Shown here: positions 40,614 through 48,377 of the stretch, piece by piece | How the letters are laid out: each line of letters begins with the position of its first letter | How positions within the stretch are numbered: the stretch's first letter is position 1 | Translations under genes and position numbers: made by a program | The notes under the pieces: generated by a model | Databases searched by the model: none | What the model saw: only the letters and a program-made list of their open reading frames with translations | What the model was told of the DNA's origin: nothing | NCBI GenBank assembly: GCA_904373325.1 | Contig: CAJFFP010000002.1 | Span: 1-64,000, forward strand | DNA from: Candidatus Gallimonas merdigallinarum | GTDB taxonomy: Bacteria > Bacillota > Clostridia > Christensenellales > Borkfalkiaceae | DNA length: 64,000 bases | Reading direction: 5' to 3'

Positions 40614-41993
40614 TTATTGCGCGCCGTCCGCGCCGTCGGGGGTGTGTTCGTCGCTCTGCGCATCTTCTGCGGACGATTGCGGCGGCGGAACGTTGCGCGC
40701 GACCTTCCCCCACGACGGTTTGGAAAGCGCGCCGATGCACAGCGTGATCGCATAAAGCAACAAAAAGACGGGGAACAGCAGCACTGCTGAGATAAGCTCT
40801 CTGCGATGTTTCGCGCCCAGCTTTTTATAGTCCAAAATTGCCAGCAAAGCAGCCTGTCCGAAACCGAACAGTATGAACAGTCCGCCCGCGATTCCGACCG
40901 CGCACCAAAGCGTCGTCCAGAGCATGGAAGCGTAAAAACTGACAGGCATCCACGAAACAGAGATCACATCGTTTATGATCAGCGCGGTGTAGGTGAAATG
41001 ATAGACGTAATAAAGCGGGATCCAGATGGAAATCAGGATGGTGAGGAAATTGAAAATGTATGTGAGGAACATTTCCATGAAAGAAAAATTGCCCGTTGTA
41101 AAAAACTTCCCGAACATTTTCAGCAATTTTTCCTTCAGCAGTTTCATGCCGCCGCTTCCGATCCGCTTATTGCGGTTGAGCGTATCGCGGAAGGAGGAGG
41201 GCATATCTTCATATACGATCGCATCCTCCACATAGTGCCCCTTCCTGCCTTCCAGCATACGGTTGAAATTGAATTCCGCATCGTCAGAAATAGAGACGCA
41301 GTCGTAGCCGCCGCACTCACGCAGCATTCTGACGCTCATCATTGCGCCGCTGCCGTTGACGTGCGCGGCAACGCCCATACGTTCGCGCACACGGCTTCCG
41401 AAACGGGAATCGAACGCATAAAAAAGCGCGCACGCTTTGGTGTAAAAATTCTGCGCTCCGTTGAGCGCGCCCTCGTACGGACGGGCAAAATCCACCCCCG
41501 ACTGATAGGCGTCGTTCATGAGCGAGGAAAACTCCGCATTGATGCGGTTGTCCGCGTCGAGATGTACGATCATATCGTATGCCTCCTCTCCTTCGAGGGC
41601 GATGAGCTCCTGCACGCCGTGTTTAAGCGGATAGAGCGCCATGCGGTGCGCGGGATCGGGGTCGTCAAGCACAAGCACCTTTGCTCCCGCCGCGCGGGCA
41701 AGTTCCGCGGTGTTGTCCGTACAGTTGTGAGCGACAACATACACGTCGTACAGCTCCTTCGGATAATTCTGCCCTTCCAGAACGTTCCGCACGGTATCGG
41801 CAATCACGCTGCCCTCGTTGTGCGCGGGAATGAGATAGGCAATACGCCCCTTTTTTTCGCTTTTCGGCCACCGCTTTTTGGGGATAAACGCAAAAAGAAC
41901 GTATATCAGCTGCAATAAAAGCGGAATCGCGATGACGATGAGCACCACATAGTTGATGATGCTCAGCACGCGAAACAAAATTTCATGCCACAT
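40614..41993 (-). CDS. Membrane-bound family 2 glycosyltransferase
   Basis: A 459-residue protein with one N-terminal membrane segment, a GT-A catalytic domain and three or four carboxy-terminal membrane segments. The nucleotide-sugar site is seen as YLIPAHNEGS, the DxD motif as VHLDADNRI (about residue 147), and the late acceptor region as VSISDDAEFNFNRMLEGRKGHY with a R/Q-x-x-R-W-like R-N-K-R-I. This resembles processive or lipid-linked GT2 enzymes. The carboxy end is a short acidic tail. Co-transcribed with an ABC exporter, it may make a surface glycan precursor. Confidence 0.87.
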   Translation of the reverse strand: MWHEILFRVLSIINYVVLIVIAIPLLLQLIYVLFAFIPKKRWPKSEKKGRIAYLIPAHNEGSVIADTVRNVLEGQNYPKELYDVYVVAHNCTDNTAELARAAGAKVLVLDDPDPAHRMALYPLKHGVQELIALEGEEAYDMIVHLDADNRINAEFSSLMNDAYQSGVDFARPYEGALNGAQNFYTKACALFYAFDSRFGSRVRERMGVAAHVNGSGAMMSVRMLRECGGYDCVSISDDAEFNFNRMLEGRKGHYVEDAIVYEDMPSSFRDTLNRNKRIGSGGMKLLKEKLLKMFGKFFTTGNFSFMEMFLTYIFNFLTILISIWIPLYYVYHFTYTALIINDVISVSWMPVSFYASMLWTTLWCAVGIAGGLFILFGFGQAALLAILDYKKLGAKHRRELISAVLLFPVFLLLYAITLCIGALSKPSWGKVARNVPPPQSSAEDAQSDEHTPDGADGAQ

Positions 41994-42022
41994 AAGTTAT
42001 TCCATCCTTATTTAATGACGTA

Positions 42023-42148
42023 TTACCGGAGCGCGGGCAGTCTGTACGTTTGAGCAAGACGCCGATATTCGTCGTACAGATCGTCAAAGCAGAAAATTTT
42101 CAGTTTTTCATGCACATTGTCCACTTCGTCCTGCTTGTACACCCGCAT
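42023..42148 (-). CDS. Possible 41-residue protein in the leader of the glycosyltransferase gene
   Basis: The 250-nt leader ahead of the glycosyltransferase gene holds a frame starting MRVYKQDEVDNVHEKL and ending YRLPALR, with a natural-looking mix of charged and aromatic residues. The same frame stays open upstream for 16 more codons (YIFVIAATTGPISV), but without ATG; a GGACGGAG and an ATG lie just ahead one frame away, so a one-base indel or unusual start could hide a protein of about 60 residues. Unknown function. Confidence 0.4.
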   Translation of the reverse strand: MRVYKQDEVDNVHEKLKIFCFDDLYDEYRRLAQTYRLPALR

Positions 42149-42246
42149 TACGGAAATCGGTCCTGTCGTTGCAGCAATAACAAATATGTATCATTTCTCC
42201 GTCCATTGCTTACAAAAATGCCGTACAGTACTGCACAGCTTCCCTT

Positions 42247-42275
42247 ATTATACTCCGTCCGAATGCTTATGTCAA
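42247..42275 (-). promoter_or_regulatory. Sigma-A promoter of the glycosyltransferase/ABC genes
   Basis: Minus-strand TTGACA (42270-42275), 17 bp, TATAAT (42247-42252); start near 42240. Confidence 0.85.
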
Positions 42276-42282
42276 CCCTTTG

Positions 42283-43383
42283 TCACCGCAAAGTATGACA
42301 AGACGCCATGAAAATGCGTTTCAGTTCCGCCTCCGTCGGCTCGTAGGCGGATTTTTTGATATTTTTGTTCTGCGCCGAGCGGCGGGCGAACTCCGAAAGC
42401 TCCTCTTCGGGCAGATTCTCCCGCGTGCCGAGCAGCTCATCGAGCGTATCGCACACGCCTTCCAGCGTATCGCCGCAGGCGGAAAGAATTTCGTCCAGCG
42501 CAGGAACGCCCTTTTCGCGGCACAGGCGCAGCGTTTCGCCGAGCAGCAGCCCGTTCGCCCTGCCGTGGTCCACGTTGTGGAAATAGGTGAGGCAGTACCC
42601 CATGCCGTGTACCGCCGTCGTTCCCGACTGCGCGATGGTCATGCCCGCGAGCGTGGAGGCGTACAGCAGAGCGTCGCGCTCCTCGTCCGTGGTCTGTCCC
42701 GCCGTCTTTAAAAGGAGCGGATAGAGAATGCGCAGGCTCTCCTTGGCGAGCAGGTCGCTCATGGGCGTCGCGTTGCGCGAGAGCATTCCCTCGACCGCGT
42801 GCGAAAACGCGTCGATCGCGGTGTTGACCGCGGACACGGTGGGCAGAGAACGCATATACTTGCCGTCGAGAAAGGCAATGCGCGGGAACATGGCGGGACT
42901 TGTAATGCTCGTCTTGGTCTCCTTGAAATCGTTGGTCAGAATGGCGTAGGGCGTGACCTCGCTGCCCGTCCCCGCCGTGGTGGGAACGTGCGCCATGGGG
43001 AGAGCCGTCGGCTCGTATCCGCCCGCAAAGATCTCCTCGTCCGTCCGCTCCTGTACGGCGAGCGTGGCGATCGCCTTCGCCGCGTCCATGGGCGAACCGC
43101 CGCCCACGGCGACGATGAAATCCGCCCCCGCGCTCACGAGGAGCGCAACCCCCTCCCGCACGCAGGCGATGGTGGGATTGGGCGAAACGCGGTCGAACAC
43201 GGTCGCGCGCTGTCCGTTGTTTTCAAGCGCGGTCAGAACGTCGTCGAGCGCGCCGTTCTTCGCGGAGGACTTCCCCGTGACGATGAGCGCGTGCGCGCCG
43301 AGCGGTTTCATCTGCGCGCCTTCCGTAAGCACGCAGTCGCGCCCGCAGACGATTTTCGTAGGCATATAGTAGTTAAATTTCAT
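42283..43383 (-). CDS. Iron-containing alcohol dehydrogenase
   Basis: A 366-residue group III dehydrogenase, a different branch from the one at 10.1 kb. It shows VGGGSPMDAAKAIA for NAD binding, PTTAGTGSEVTPYAI, and iron ligands in AIDAFSHAVEG and the late AHGM/VDHGRANG region (here TTAVHGMGYCLTYFHNVDHG). It would reduce aldehydes or oxidise alcohols or 1,2-diols in fermentation. Its start overlaps trmB by 11 nt, so it belongs to the dut-trmB transcript. Confidence 0.92.
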   Translation of the reverse strand: MKFNYYMPTKIVCGRDCVLTEGAQMKPLGAHALIVTGKSSAKNGALDDVLTALENNGQRATVFDRVSPNPTIACVREGVALLVSAGADFIVAVGGGSPMDAAKAIATLAVQERTDEEIFAGGYEPTALPMAHVPTTAGTGSEVTPYAILTNDFKETKTSITSPAMFPRIAFLDGKYMRSLPTVSAVNTAIDAFSHAVEGMLSRNATPMSDLLAKESLRILYPLLLKTAGQTTDEERDALLYASTLAGMTIAQSGTTAVHGMGYCLTYFHNVDHGRANGLLLGETLRLCREKGVPALDEILSACGDTLEGVCDTLDELLGTRENLPEEELSEFARRSAQNKNIKKSAYEPTEAELKRIFMASCHTLR

Positions 43384-44077
43384 TGTTCTCCTCCCCTTCC
43401 CCGCGGTAAACGGCTGCCGCGCGGCAAATCTTCATCCCCTTGTCGGAGAAGTTTTTTTCATACTCCGTGACGATATTCTCCGCCGCCCATTCGCTCGCGT
43501 GCAGATCGTACGTCACGTCCTTGACGGAAAACCCGTTCTCGCGGAACTTGCGCAGGGAATATTCAAAAAAGGGCGCGCTGTCCGTCTTTTGCACGATCTC
43601 CCCGCCCTCTTTTAAAAGCGTTTTATAGATGGCGAGAAAGCGGTCGCTCGTCAGCCGCTGTTTCTCCCTTCCCGCCTCGGGCAGGGGCGTGGAAAAGTTG
43701 AGATAGATGCGCTCCACGCTGTGCGGCGGGATATAGCAGGCGAGGATTTCGGCGGGAATATTCAGAAAGCGCACGTTCGGGATCCCCTCCCGCATGATGC
43801 GCTCCATCGCCGTAAGCACGACGTTGGTGCAAAGTTCCACCGCGATATAGTTTTTTTCGGGCGCGCGGCAGGCAAGCTCCGCAATAAAGCCGCCGTTGCC
43901 GCAGCCCACTTCCAGCTCCACGGGCGCGCCGTTGCCGAACACCGCCGCGTAATCGACGGGCGCGCGGAAGTTCTCCGCCGCCTCTTTGAGGTTTCTGCAC
44001 GGCTTTCCGCGCGCGAGCAGAATCTGCCCGCACGCCTCCATGCGCGGTTCCAGATTGCGTTTTCTGCGCATCCGCAT
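43373..44077 (-). CDS. trmB: tRNA (guanine-N7)-methyltransferase
   Basis: A 234-residue SAM-dependent methylase for G46 of tRNA. The SAM loop is ELEVGCGNGGF, followed by NYIAVELCTNVVLTAMERI and the family-specific IYLNFSTPLPE stretch (the usual NFSDPWPK is altered here to NFSTPLPE). The catalytic region TSDRFLAIYKTLLKEGGEI is intact. I take the first of two close ATG codons (44077) because GGGAG lies 11 nt ahead. It follows dut by four bases. Confidence 0.88.
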   Translation of the reverse strand: MRMRRKRNLEPRMEACGQILLARGKPCRNLKEAAENFRAPVDYAAVFGNGAPVELEVGCGNGGFIAELACRAPEKNYIAVELCTNVVLTAMERIMREGIPNVRFLNIPAEILACYIPPHSVERIYLNFSTPLPEAGREKQRLTSDRFLAIYKTLLKEGGEIVQKTDSAPFFEYSLRKFRENGFSVKDVTYDLHASEWAAENIVTEYEKNFSDKGMKICRAAAVYRGEGEENNEI

Positions 44078-44081
44078 AGGC

Positions 44082-44513
44082 TTATCTGCTCCCCGTCGAG
44101 CCGAATCCGCCCGCGCCGCGCACCGTTTCGGAAAGCTCCTCCGCCTCGGCAAACTGCGCCGTGTAGTAGGGCGCGATGACGAGCTGCGCAATGCGGTCTC
44201 CGCGCTCCACGCGCCGCGTCTCACCGCCGTGGTTATGCAGCGCGACCATGATCTCGCCGCGGTAATCGCAGTCGATGACGCCGACTTTGTTCGCGGGCGC
44301 GAGGTCCTGCTTGCAGGCAAGCCCGCTGCGCGCGTACACCAGCCCCACCGTTCCCGCGGGCAGCTCGACGGCGATCCCCGTGTGAATGAACGCCGTTTTT
44401 CCGCTCCCGATTTCGGCGGATTCCGAAGCGTACAAGTCCGCGCCCGCCGCGTATTCCGAACCGTAGGCGGGCAGCTTTGCAAATTCGCTCAGTTTTTTTA
44501 CGTTGACTTTCAT
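44082..44513 (-). CDS. dut: dUTP diphosphatase
   Basis: A 143-residue trimeric dUTPase that hydrolyses dUTP to dUMP and keeps uracil out of DNA. The five family motifs appear in order: AAGADLYAS, LVYARSGLA, GVIDCDYRGEI, RGDRIAQLV and the carboxy arm GAGGFGSTGS that closes over the active site. Full length. AAAGGA precedes the ATG at 44513. Confidence 0.96.
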   Translation of the reverse strand: MKVNVKKLSEFAKLPAYGSEYAAGADLYASESAEIGSGKTAFIHTGIAVELPAGTVGLVYARSGLACKQDLAPANKVGVIDCDYRGEIMVALHNHGGETRRVERGDRIAQLVIAPYYTAQFAEAEELSETVRGAGGFGSTGSR

Positions 44514-44681
44514 ATGTATCCTTTCTGTAAACAGTTTGCTTTTGTCATGCGGCGCGCCCTCGTCGCGTCAAACTTCACCTTCCACGCCGCGCGCCTTCGC
44601 TTGCGGCTGTTACGTTCCGTTGCCGCTCCTCTTCCCAAAAAAATGCTGCGCCTTTTTTCGGGAGCCCATCGCGTCCGCAGG

Positions 44682-44906
44682 TTATGAGAAGATCCCTCTG
44701 CGCTCGCGGATCGCCTTTACGGTAAAACCTGCCGATGTAACGCACGCGGCGAGCGCCTCGTCGGGGAGCGTCGTCTCCACAAAAATAATTCCCTTTTTGA
44801 AGTTTGCCTTCGCGCCCGTCACGCCGTCCAGAAGGCAGAGCTTGCGCTCCGCACGCTCGGCGCATCGTTTGCAGCACATTCCTTCCACTTCGATCACGCG
44901 TTTCAT
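44682..44906 (-). CDS. Heavy-metal-associated (HMA) domain protein
   Basis: A 74-residue protein with the ferredoxin-like HMA fold. The metal motif is GMCCKRCAERAERKL (C-x-x-C with an extra Cys), followed by a strand and the loop of copper chaperones such as CopZ. It would bind a soft metal, probably copper(I); no copper ATPase lies beside it. The ATG is six bases after a -10 box, predicting a leaderless message. Confidence 0.85.
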   Translation of the reverse strand: MKRVIEVEGMCCKRCAERAERKLCLLDGVTGAKANFKKGIIFVETTLPDEALAACVTSAGFTVKAIRERRGIFS

Positions 44907-44912
44907 GGTACG

Positions 44913-44941
44913 ATTATACCATGCCGTCCGATAAATTGCAA
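44913..44941 (-). promoter_or_regulatory. Sigma-A promoter of the HMA gene, leaderless geometry
   Basis: Minus-strand TTGCAA (44936-44941), 17 bp, TATAAT (44913-44918), then six bases to the ATG. Confidence 0.75.
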
Positions 44942-45024
44942 TCCATATTCCCGCACAATCCCGCGCGCGCACACAAAAAAACGGCTGAACGCACGCGCAA
45001 GCCGTAAATTTCTGTTTGGATTTG

Positions 45025-45053
45025 TTGACAAACCGCACGCACAAGCGTATAAT
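45025..45053 (+). promoter_or_regulatory. Sigma-A promoter of the pyridoxine kinase gene
   Basis: TTGACA (45025-45030), 17 bp, TATAAT (45048-45053); a 30-nt leader with GAGG before the ATG. Confidence 0.88.
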
Positions 45054-45086
45054 ACCAAGTCAAAAAGAGACAAAGCGAGGTTTTTT

Positions 45087-45887
45087 ATGCGCGTTCTTGC
45101 AATCAACGATATCTCCTGCGTCGGAAAATGCTCCCTGACCGTAGCACTGCCCGTCATTTCGGCGTGCGGTCTGACCTGCGACATTCTCCCCACCGCGCTC
45201 CTCTCCACCCATACGGGCGGATTCACGGGGTACACCTTCCTCAACCTCGACGACGAAATGAAGAAAATCGCCGACCATTGGGAGACGCTTGGTCTGAAAT
45301 ACGATCTCATTTACAGCGGATACCTCGGCAGCCGCGCGCAGATCGCCTTCGTCAAGGATATCAAGCGGCGGTTCCTCAAAAAGGGCGGCGTGTTCGTGGT
45401 CGATCCCGTATTGGGCGACAATTTCACCTTCTATAAGGGATTCGACAAGGCGTTCGCCGACGAGATGCTCTCCCTGTGCAAGGAGGCGGATTACATCGTA
45501 CCCAACGAGACGGAGAGCTACCTTCTCACGGGGACGAAGGATTTTTCCGCCGCGCTTGAAAAACTTGCAAAAATCTGCCCCCACCCCGTGATCACGGGTG
45601 CGCAGACGGAAGACGGCTACTTCATCTACTATCAGGACGAGGGCGAACGCCGCATTCCCATTCCCCATGTAGACGGCTCTTTCCACGGCGCGGGCGACGT
45701 GTTTGCCTCCGCCTTCTGCGGCTGCCTCATGCGCGGACTACCCATCGAGCGCGCGCTCTCCGTTTCGGCGAACTTCTGCTACCACGCCATCCGGCGCACC
45801 GAAAAGGAAGTTCCCGACCGCAAATACGGGCTGAACTACGAGCGCGAAATTTTCGGCTTTCTCAAAGAGCTGGAAGCGAACGTCTGA
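45087..45887 (+). CDS. Pyridoxal/pyridoxine kinase (PfkB-like)
   Basis: A 266-residue ribokinase-superfamily protein of the PdxK/PdxY group that phosphorylates vitamin B6 forms to supply PLP. Features are INDISCVGKCSLTVALPV at the N terminus, LSTHTGGFTGYTF, the VDPVLGDNFTFY strand, NETESYLLTG and the catalytic anion hole DGSFHGAGDVFAS with the base Asp inside FHGAGD. PLP is the cofactor of the TrpB-like enzyme in this window. It is expressed alone from its own promoter and ends at a good terminator. Confidence 0.9.
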   Translation: MRVLAINDISCVGKCSLTVALPVISACGLTCDILPTALLSTHTGGFTGYTFLNLDDEMKKIADHWETLGLKYDLIYSGYLGSRAQIAFVKDIKRRFLKKGGVFVVDPVLGDNFTFYKGFDKAFADEMLSLCKEADYIVPNETESYLLTGTKDFSAALEKLAKICPHPVITGAQTEDGYFIYYQDEGERRIPIPHVDGSFHGAGDVFASAFCGCLMRGLPIERALSVSANFCYHAIRRTEKEVPDRKYGLNYEREIFGFLKELEANV

Positions 45888-45913
45888 CCCGCGTTCCCGC
45901 AATCAAAAAGCAT

Positions 45914-45944
45914 CTCCCCGACGGCATGAGCGTCGGGGATTTTC
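45914..45944 (+). terminator. Terminator of the pyridoxine kinase gene
   Basis: CTCCCCGACG and CGTCGGGGAT arms around seven bases, followed by TTTCTTTT. Confidence 0.85.
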
Positions 45945-46007
45945 TTTTGCGAAGGGACGCGCACGGTTACGGCGGGAAATTTGGATAGACTACCCTGCTC
46001 CATGCAG

Positions 46008-46036
46008 TTGCATTTTTCTCCGCATCGTGCTATACT
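46008..46036 (+). promoter_or_regulatory. Promoter of 6S RNA
   Basis: TTGCAT (46008-46013), 17 bp, TATACT (46031-46036); start predicted near 46043. Confidence 0.75.
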
Positions 46037-46042
46037 GTATAT

Positions 46043-46230
46043 GACACCTGCGGTGTACGGAACGTAGATTAAGCGGAATCCACAGTATATTTTCGGGAGC
46101 CGTCGTCGGCGGAACTAGGCAAGGTCTGTTTTACGGAAAGTCTGATGCTCTGCCGCGCCGCACCCACCTGCGAGAAGCGGGTTCACCATTCTTTACGTTG
46201 CGGCACAGGCGGATGTCCTTTCTTTTTTTG
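46043..46230 (+). ncRNA. ssrS: 6S RNA (SsrS)
   Basis: A non-coding RNA of about 188 nt. The 5' end GACACCTG can pair with CAGG..TGTC at the 3' end to close the molecule, and the 3' half has the clostridial 6S signature GAAAGTCTGATGCTCTG, CGCACCCACCTG and GCGGGTTCACC, then GCGGCACAGGC. A T-run (46222-46229) ends it. 6S RNA mimics an open promoter and holds the sigma-A RNA polymerase in stationary phase. Identification is from remembered family features. Confidence 0.85.
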
Positions 46231-46308
46231 AGGCTTTCCGCTGCAAGCGTGCGGCGAAAAAAATTTTTTCAAATAAAAAAATTTTTGCAATTTCCGTGTG
46301 AAAAACGG

Positions 46309-46337
46309 TTGCAAAGCATTTCGTTCTATGCTATAAT
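46309..46337 (+). promoter_or_regulatory. Promoter of tRNA-Glu
   Basis: TTGCAA (46309-46314), 17 bp, TATAAT (46332-46337). Confidence 0.85.
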
Positions 46338-46355
46338 CACAAAGCATTGCGAAAC

Positions 46356-46430
46356 GGCCTTGTGGTCAAGCGGTTAAGACGGCGCCCTCTCACGGCGCAA
46401 TCCCGGGTTCGATTCCCGGCAAGGTCACCA
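46356..46430 (+). tRNA. tRNA-Glu (anticodon CTC)
   Basis: A 75-nt cloverleaf. Acceptor arms GGCCTTG and CAAGGTC (one G-U pair), anticodon stem GCGCC/GGCGC with loop CTCTCAC giving anticodon CTC, T-loop TTCGATT, and an encoded ACCA end. It reads GAG, a frequent codon in this GC-rich host. The sequence becomes AT-rich immediately downstream, so it may mark the integration site of the accessory region. Confidence 0.95.
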
Positions 46431-46436
46431 AATTGG

Positions 46437-46487
46437 AACTATCCGAACACCACTATTACTCAGCAGTGGGTTCGGGTAGTTTTTTTA
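46437..46487 (+). terminator. Terminator of tRNA-Glu
   Basis: AACTATCCGAAC pairs with GTTCGGGTAGTT (one wobble) and is followed by T7. Confidence 0.85.
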
Positions 46488-46798
46488 TTGCCGCCGAAGG
46501 AACAACTCTCCGAATTTTTTTCCCTTCGTTGTGGCTATCGTAGCACAGTTCTCGCGGAAGTCAACGGGAAAAATTATCGCTGAAAAATTGAATAGTTCAA
46601 GTATCTGAAAGCCGAGTAGGTCAATTCGATCTGCTCGGCTTTTTTGCGTTTAGTCAAGTTTCCGTTATTCATACGCAATAATTTTGTCCTGTTTCGTTGA
46701 CTTCCGATGCACCCATTTTAATTGGATATGAGTTTATCTCGCCCAATGCTCCTGTCGCCCCTGCCGAAAGGCAAAAATAAAATTCGGAGGTAAACTCT
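46488..46798. other. AT-rich gap with element-like sequence
   Basis: No complete gene. A reading frame ending at 46583 has no start of its own after the tRNA and ends VNGKNYR, matching the left-edge copy. Further on the sequence is non-coding until a GGAGG ribosome site at about 46786. Confidence 0.4.
46560..46645 (+). repeat. Repeat copy B: conserved 21-nt tail plus terminator hairpin
   Basis: GGGAAAAATTATCGCTGAAA (46566-46585) is followed by a hairpin with arms AAAGCCGAGTAG (46608-46619) and CTGCTCGGCTTT (46631-46642) and a T-run. This is the partner of the copy at 155-214; hairpin loops and spacing differ while arms are kept. Confidence 0.55.
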
Positions 46799-47062
46799 AT
46801 GAAAACCAAAGTTTCCAATTTCACTGAGTTCAGAGCGTATTATCTCTCTGAATTTGAACTGTATGATGGAGAAGCGTTCATCACCTTCAATATCGTCGGC
46901 ATCGACCTTGACCGTAATGAGGTACAGGTTGCCGTGACGGACAGAGGCAGAATCAGCGTTGTAAAGTATGACCTCTTGACGGATAAAAACGGCAGGCTTT
47001 ACTTTGAGTACGGCGTCATGTTCGAGCGCGTATATCTGGACGAGTTCGAGGAGGCAGCATAA
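46799..47062 (+). CDS. Small conserved protein of integrative-element type
   Basis: An 87-residue acidic protein with beta-strand-like repeats (AFITFNIVGIDLDRNEVQVAVTDRGRISV). It strongly resembles small hypothetical proteins found in the conjugative elements of gut Firmicutes, though I cannot name a domain. GGAGG lies eight bases ahead of the ATG. Its stop overlaps the next ATG by one base (TAATG), which is how such element genes are usually packed. Codon use is less GC-rich than in the host genes. Confidence 0.7.
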   Translation: MKTKVSNFTEFRAYYLSEFELYDGEAFITFNIVGIDLDRNEVQVAVTDRGRISVVKYDLLTDKNGRLYFEYGVMFERVYLDEFEEAA

Positions 47063-47334
47063 TGAAACTACCCCTTTCCAATATCAAAGCCATCAAGCGG
47101 GATACGGAAAGCCAGCTCACAAAGCGGGTGTGCAATTACGTTATTTCCCGCTGGGGCGATTACGACGTTAAAAAGCACATCTTCACGGACGTACTGCATT
47201 ACGGCTGTCAGTCAGGTGTCGTCGGCGAACTCAACGTGGCGTGTGCATGGCTGCGGCGCCCGAGCGCGAAGCGCGAAGGTTTGTGGTGCGGCGACAGCCG
47301 CACCACAATGCCTAAAAGCCGCACTTGTCTATGA
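47062..47334 (+). pseudogene. Truncated integrative-element gene
   Basis: The first 58 residues (MKLPLSNIKAIKRDTESQLT to GCQSGVVGEL) look like the N-terminal part of a conserved element-borne protein with a helical N terminus. After about 47234 the frame runs into a strongly palindromic DNA element and continues only as nonsense to 47334. The remainder of the gene and of the conjugative element is missing, so this is a remnant. Confidence 0.65.
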
Positions 47335-47349
47335 CAAGCACACGCCACG
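47235..47349. repeat. 115-bp nested palindromic element
   Basis: Outer 12-bp inverted repeats CGTGGCGTGTGC (47235-47246) and GCACACGCCACG (47338-47349) enclose a second pair TGCGGC/GCCGCA (47252-47257, 47318-47323) and a perfect central hairpin TTGTGGTGCGGC-GACA-GCCGCACCACAA (47281-47308). A small CTTGTC-TAT-GACAAG stem lies near the right arm. It interrupts the gene starting at 47062 and could be a miniature transposable element or a structured RNA. Confidence 0.65.
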
Positions 47350-47537
47350 GTGCCAAAGGAAAAATTACAATTTAATTAATTTGTATCATGTTTCGCATAA
47401 GACCACTTGATTTCTCGATTTCTCGGCAGTATTATGAAAAATCCGACGCAGTTCAAACAAGAATTACGCCGGAACATTAGTGGGAAGAATGTATAAGCAA
47501 AATGAGATAGTTATCTGACGAGAATTGTTTGCAAGTT
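47350..47537. other. AT-rich gap
   Basis: No gene, hairpin or promoter is evident; it lies between the palindromic element and the stop of the PIG-L gene. Confidence 0.4.
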
Positions 47538-48365
47538 TTACTTTCTGTAAAATCTGCCGATTGTTTCCTTGACCTGCGCCTTGAATCGGTCGATATAGGC
47601 CGCGATATAATCGGCAATATCGACGGATTGATCCATGAGCGGCGTTAAATCCATCGCGTAGTTGAGCACGGAATAGGTGTCGCACGCATGGCTTGCGGAG
47701 AAGGTGGCGTTGGCTAGTCTGCGCCCTTCCGCCGCCAAATCATACCGCTTGCCGCCGACGATCTGACTGTCGAACACCGCCGAAAGACAGCGCATCAGGT
47801 TGGGATGCGCTCCGCAGTCAAGGTACACCTTTTCGTCGTCGCACACCCAATCGAGATCGCGCCACACTTCGCACCCGTACACCTTTTCGGGGCGCTCCTC
47901 GGGCGAAAGCATGCGCAGTGCAGCAATCACTTTGAGTGCCGTGGCAATGTGCGTCTCATGCTTGTCCGCGAGGTTGTGCGTATAGAGATGCTTCGGCTTT
48001 GCCCTTCGGATAAGGTCGGCAAGTTCTTCGACGATTTTGGGATTGCCAGCGTCCTTTACCTCTTTGGACGGGTGAGAGAGCATTGCCAAAAAGCCGTACT
48101 CCCCCACCGTCGCCGCCTTCTTCTGTTCGACGATGCGCACTTCCTTCATCTGTTCGTCCGTGCAATCGGCGTAAAGCCCGCTTCTCGGACTCCCCGCGCC
48201 GTCCGTCACGACGATGGCGCCGAACCACTTGTCTTGATTCCCGAAACACTCCGCGATGGGCGCATACGCCATAAATTCAATGTCGTCCTGATGCGCGGAG
48301 ATCGCAAGGTGCGTCATGCGGGATATTGCCGTCTGTTCCTCCGTCCCGTCTGAAATATAGATCAT
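47538..48365 (-). CDS. PIG-L family N-acetyl sugar deacetylase
   Basis: A 275-residue zinc deacetylase of the PIG-L/LmbE/BshB family. The metal motif A-H-Q-D-D is at about residue 24 (HLAISAHQDDIEFMA; family form AHPDD), the third ligand is in LYTHNLADKHETH (about 128). Members remove acetyl groups from GlcNAc in conjugates or free sugars. Next to a hexosaminidase gene it could deacetylate released N-acetylhexosamine. GC content is higher than in neighbouring genes, so it may have a separate origin. Confidence 0.85.
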   Translation of the reverse strand: MIYISDGTEEQTAISRMTHLAISAHQDDIEFMAYAPIAECFGNQDKWFGAIVVTDGAGSPRSGLYADCTDEQMKEVRIVEQKKAATVGEYGFLAMLSHPSKEVKDAGNPKIVEELADLIRRAKPKHLYTHNLADKHETHIATALKVIAALRMLSPEERPEKVYGCEVWRDLDWVCDDEKVYLDCGAHPNLMRCLSAVFDSQIVGGKRYDLAAEGRRLANATFSASHACDTYSVLNYAMDLTPLMDQSVDIADYIAAYIDRFKAQVKETIGRFYRK

Positions 48366-48377
48366 TTTCCTAATATT

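Noticed and set aside
47235..47349. 5' end of a group II intron
   Set aside because: The GTGTGC start is only superficially similar, there is no domain V sequence or maturase, and the nested palindromes explain the structure better.
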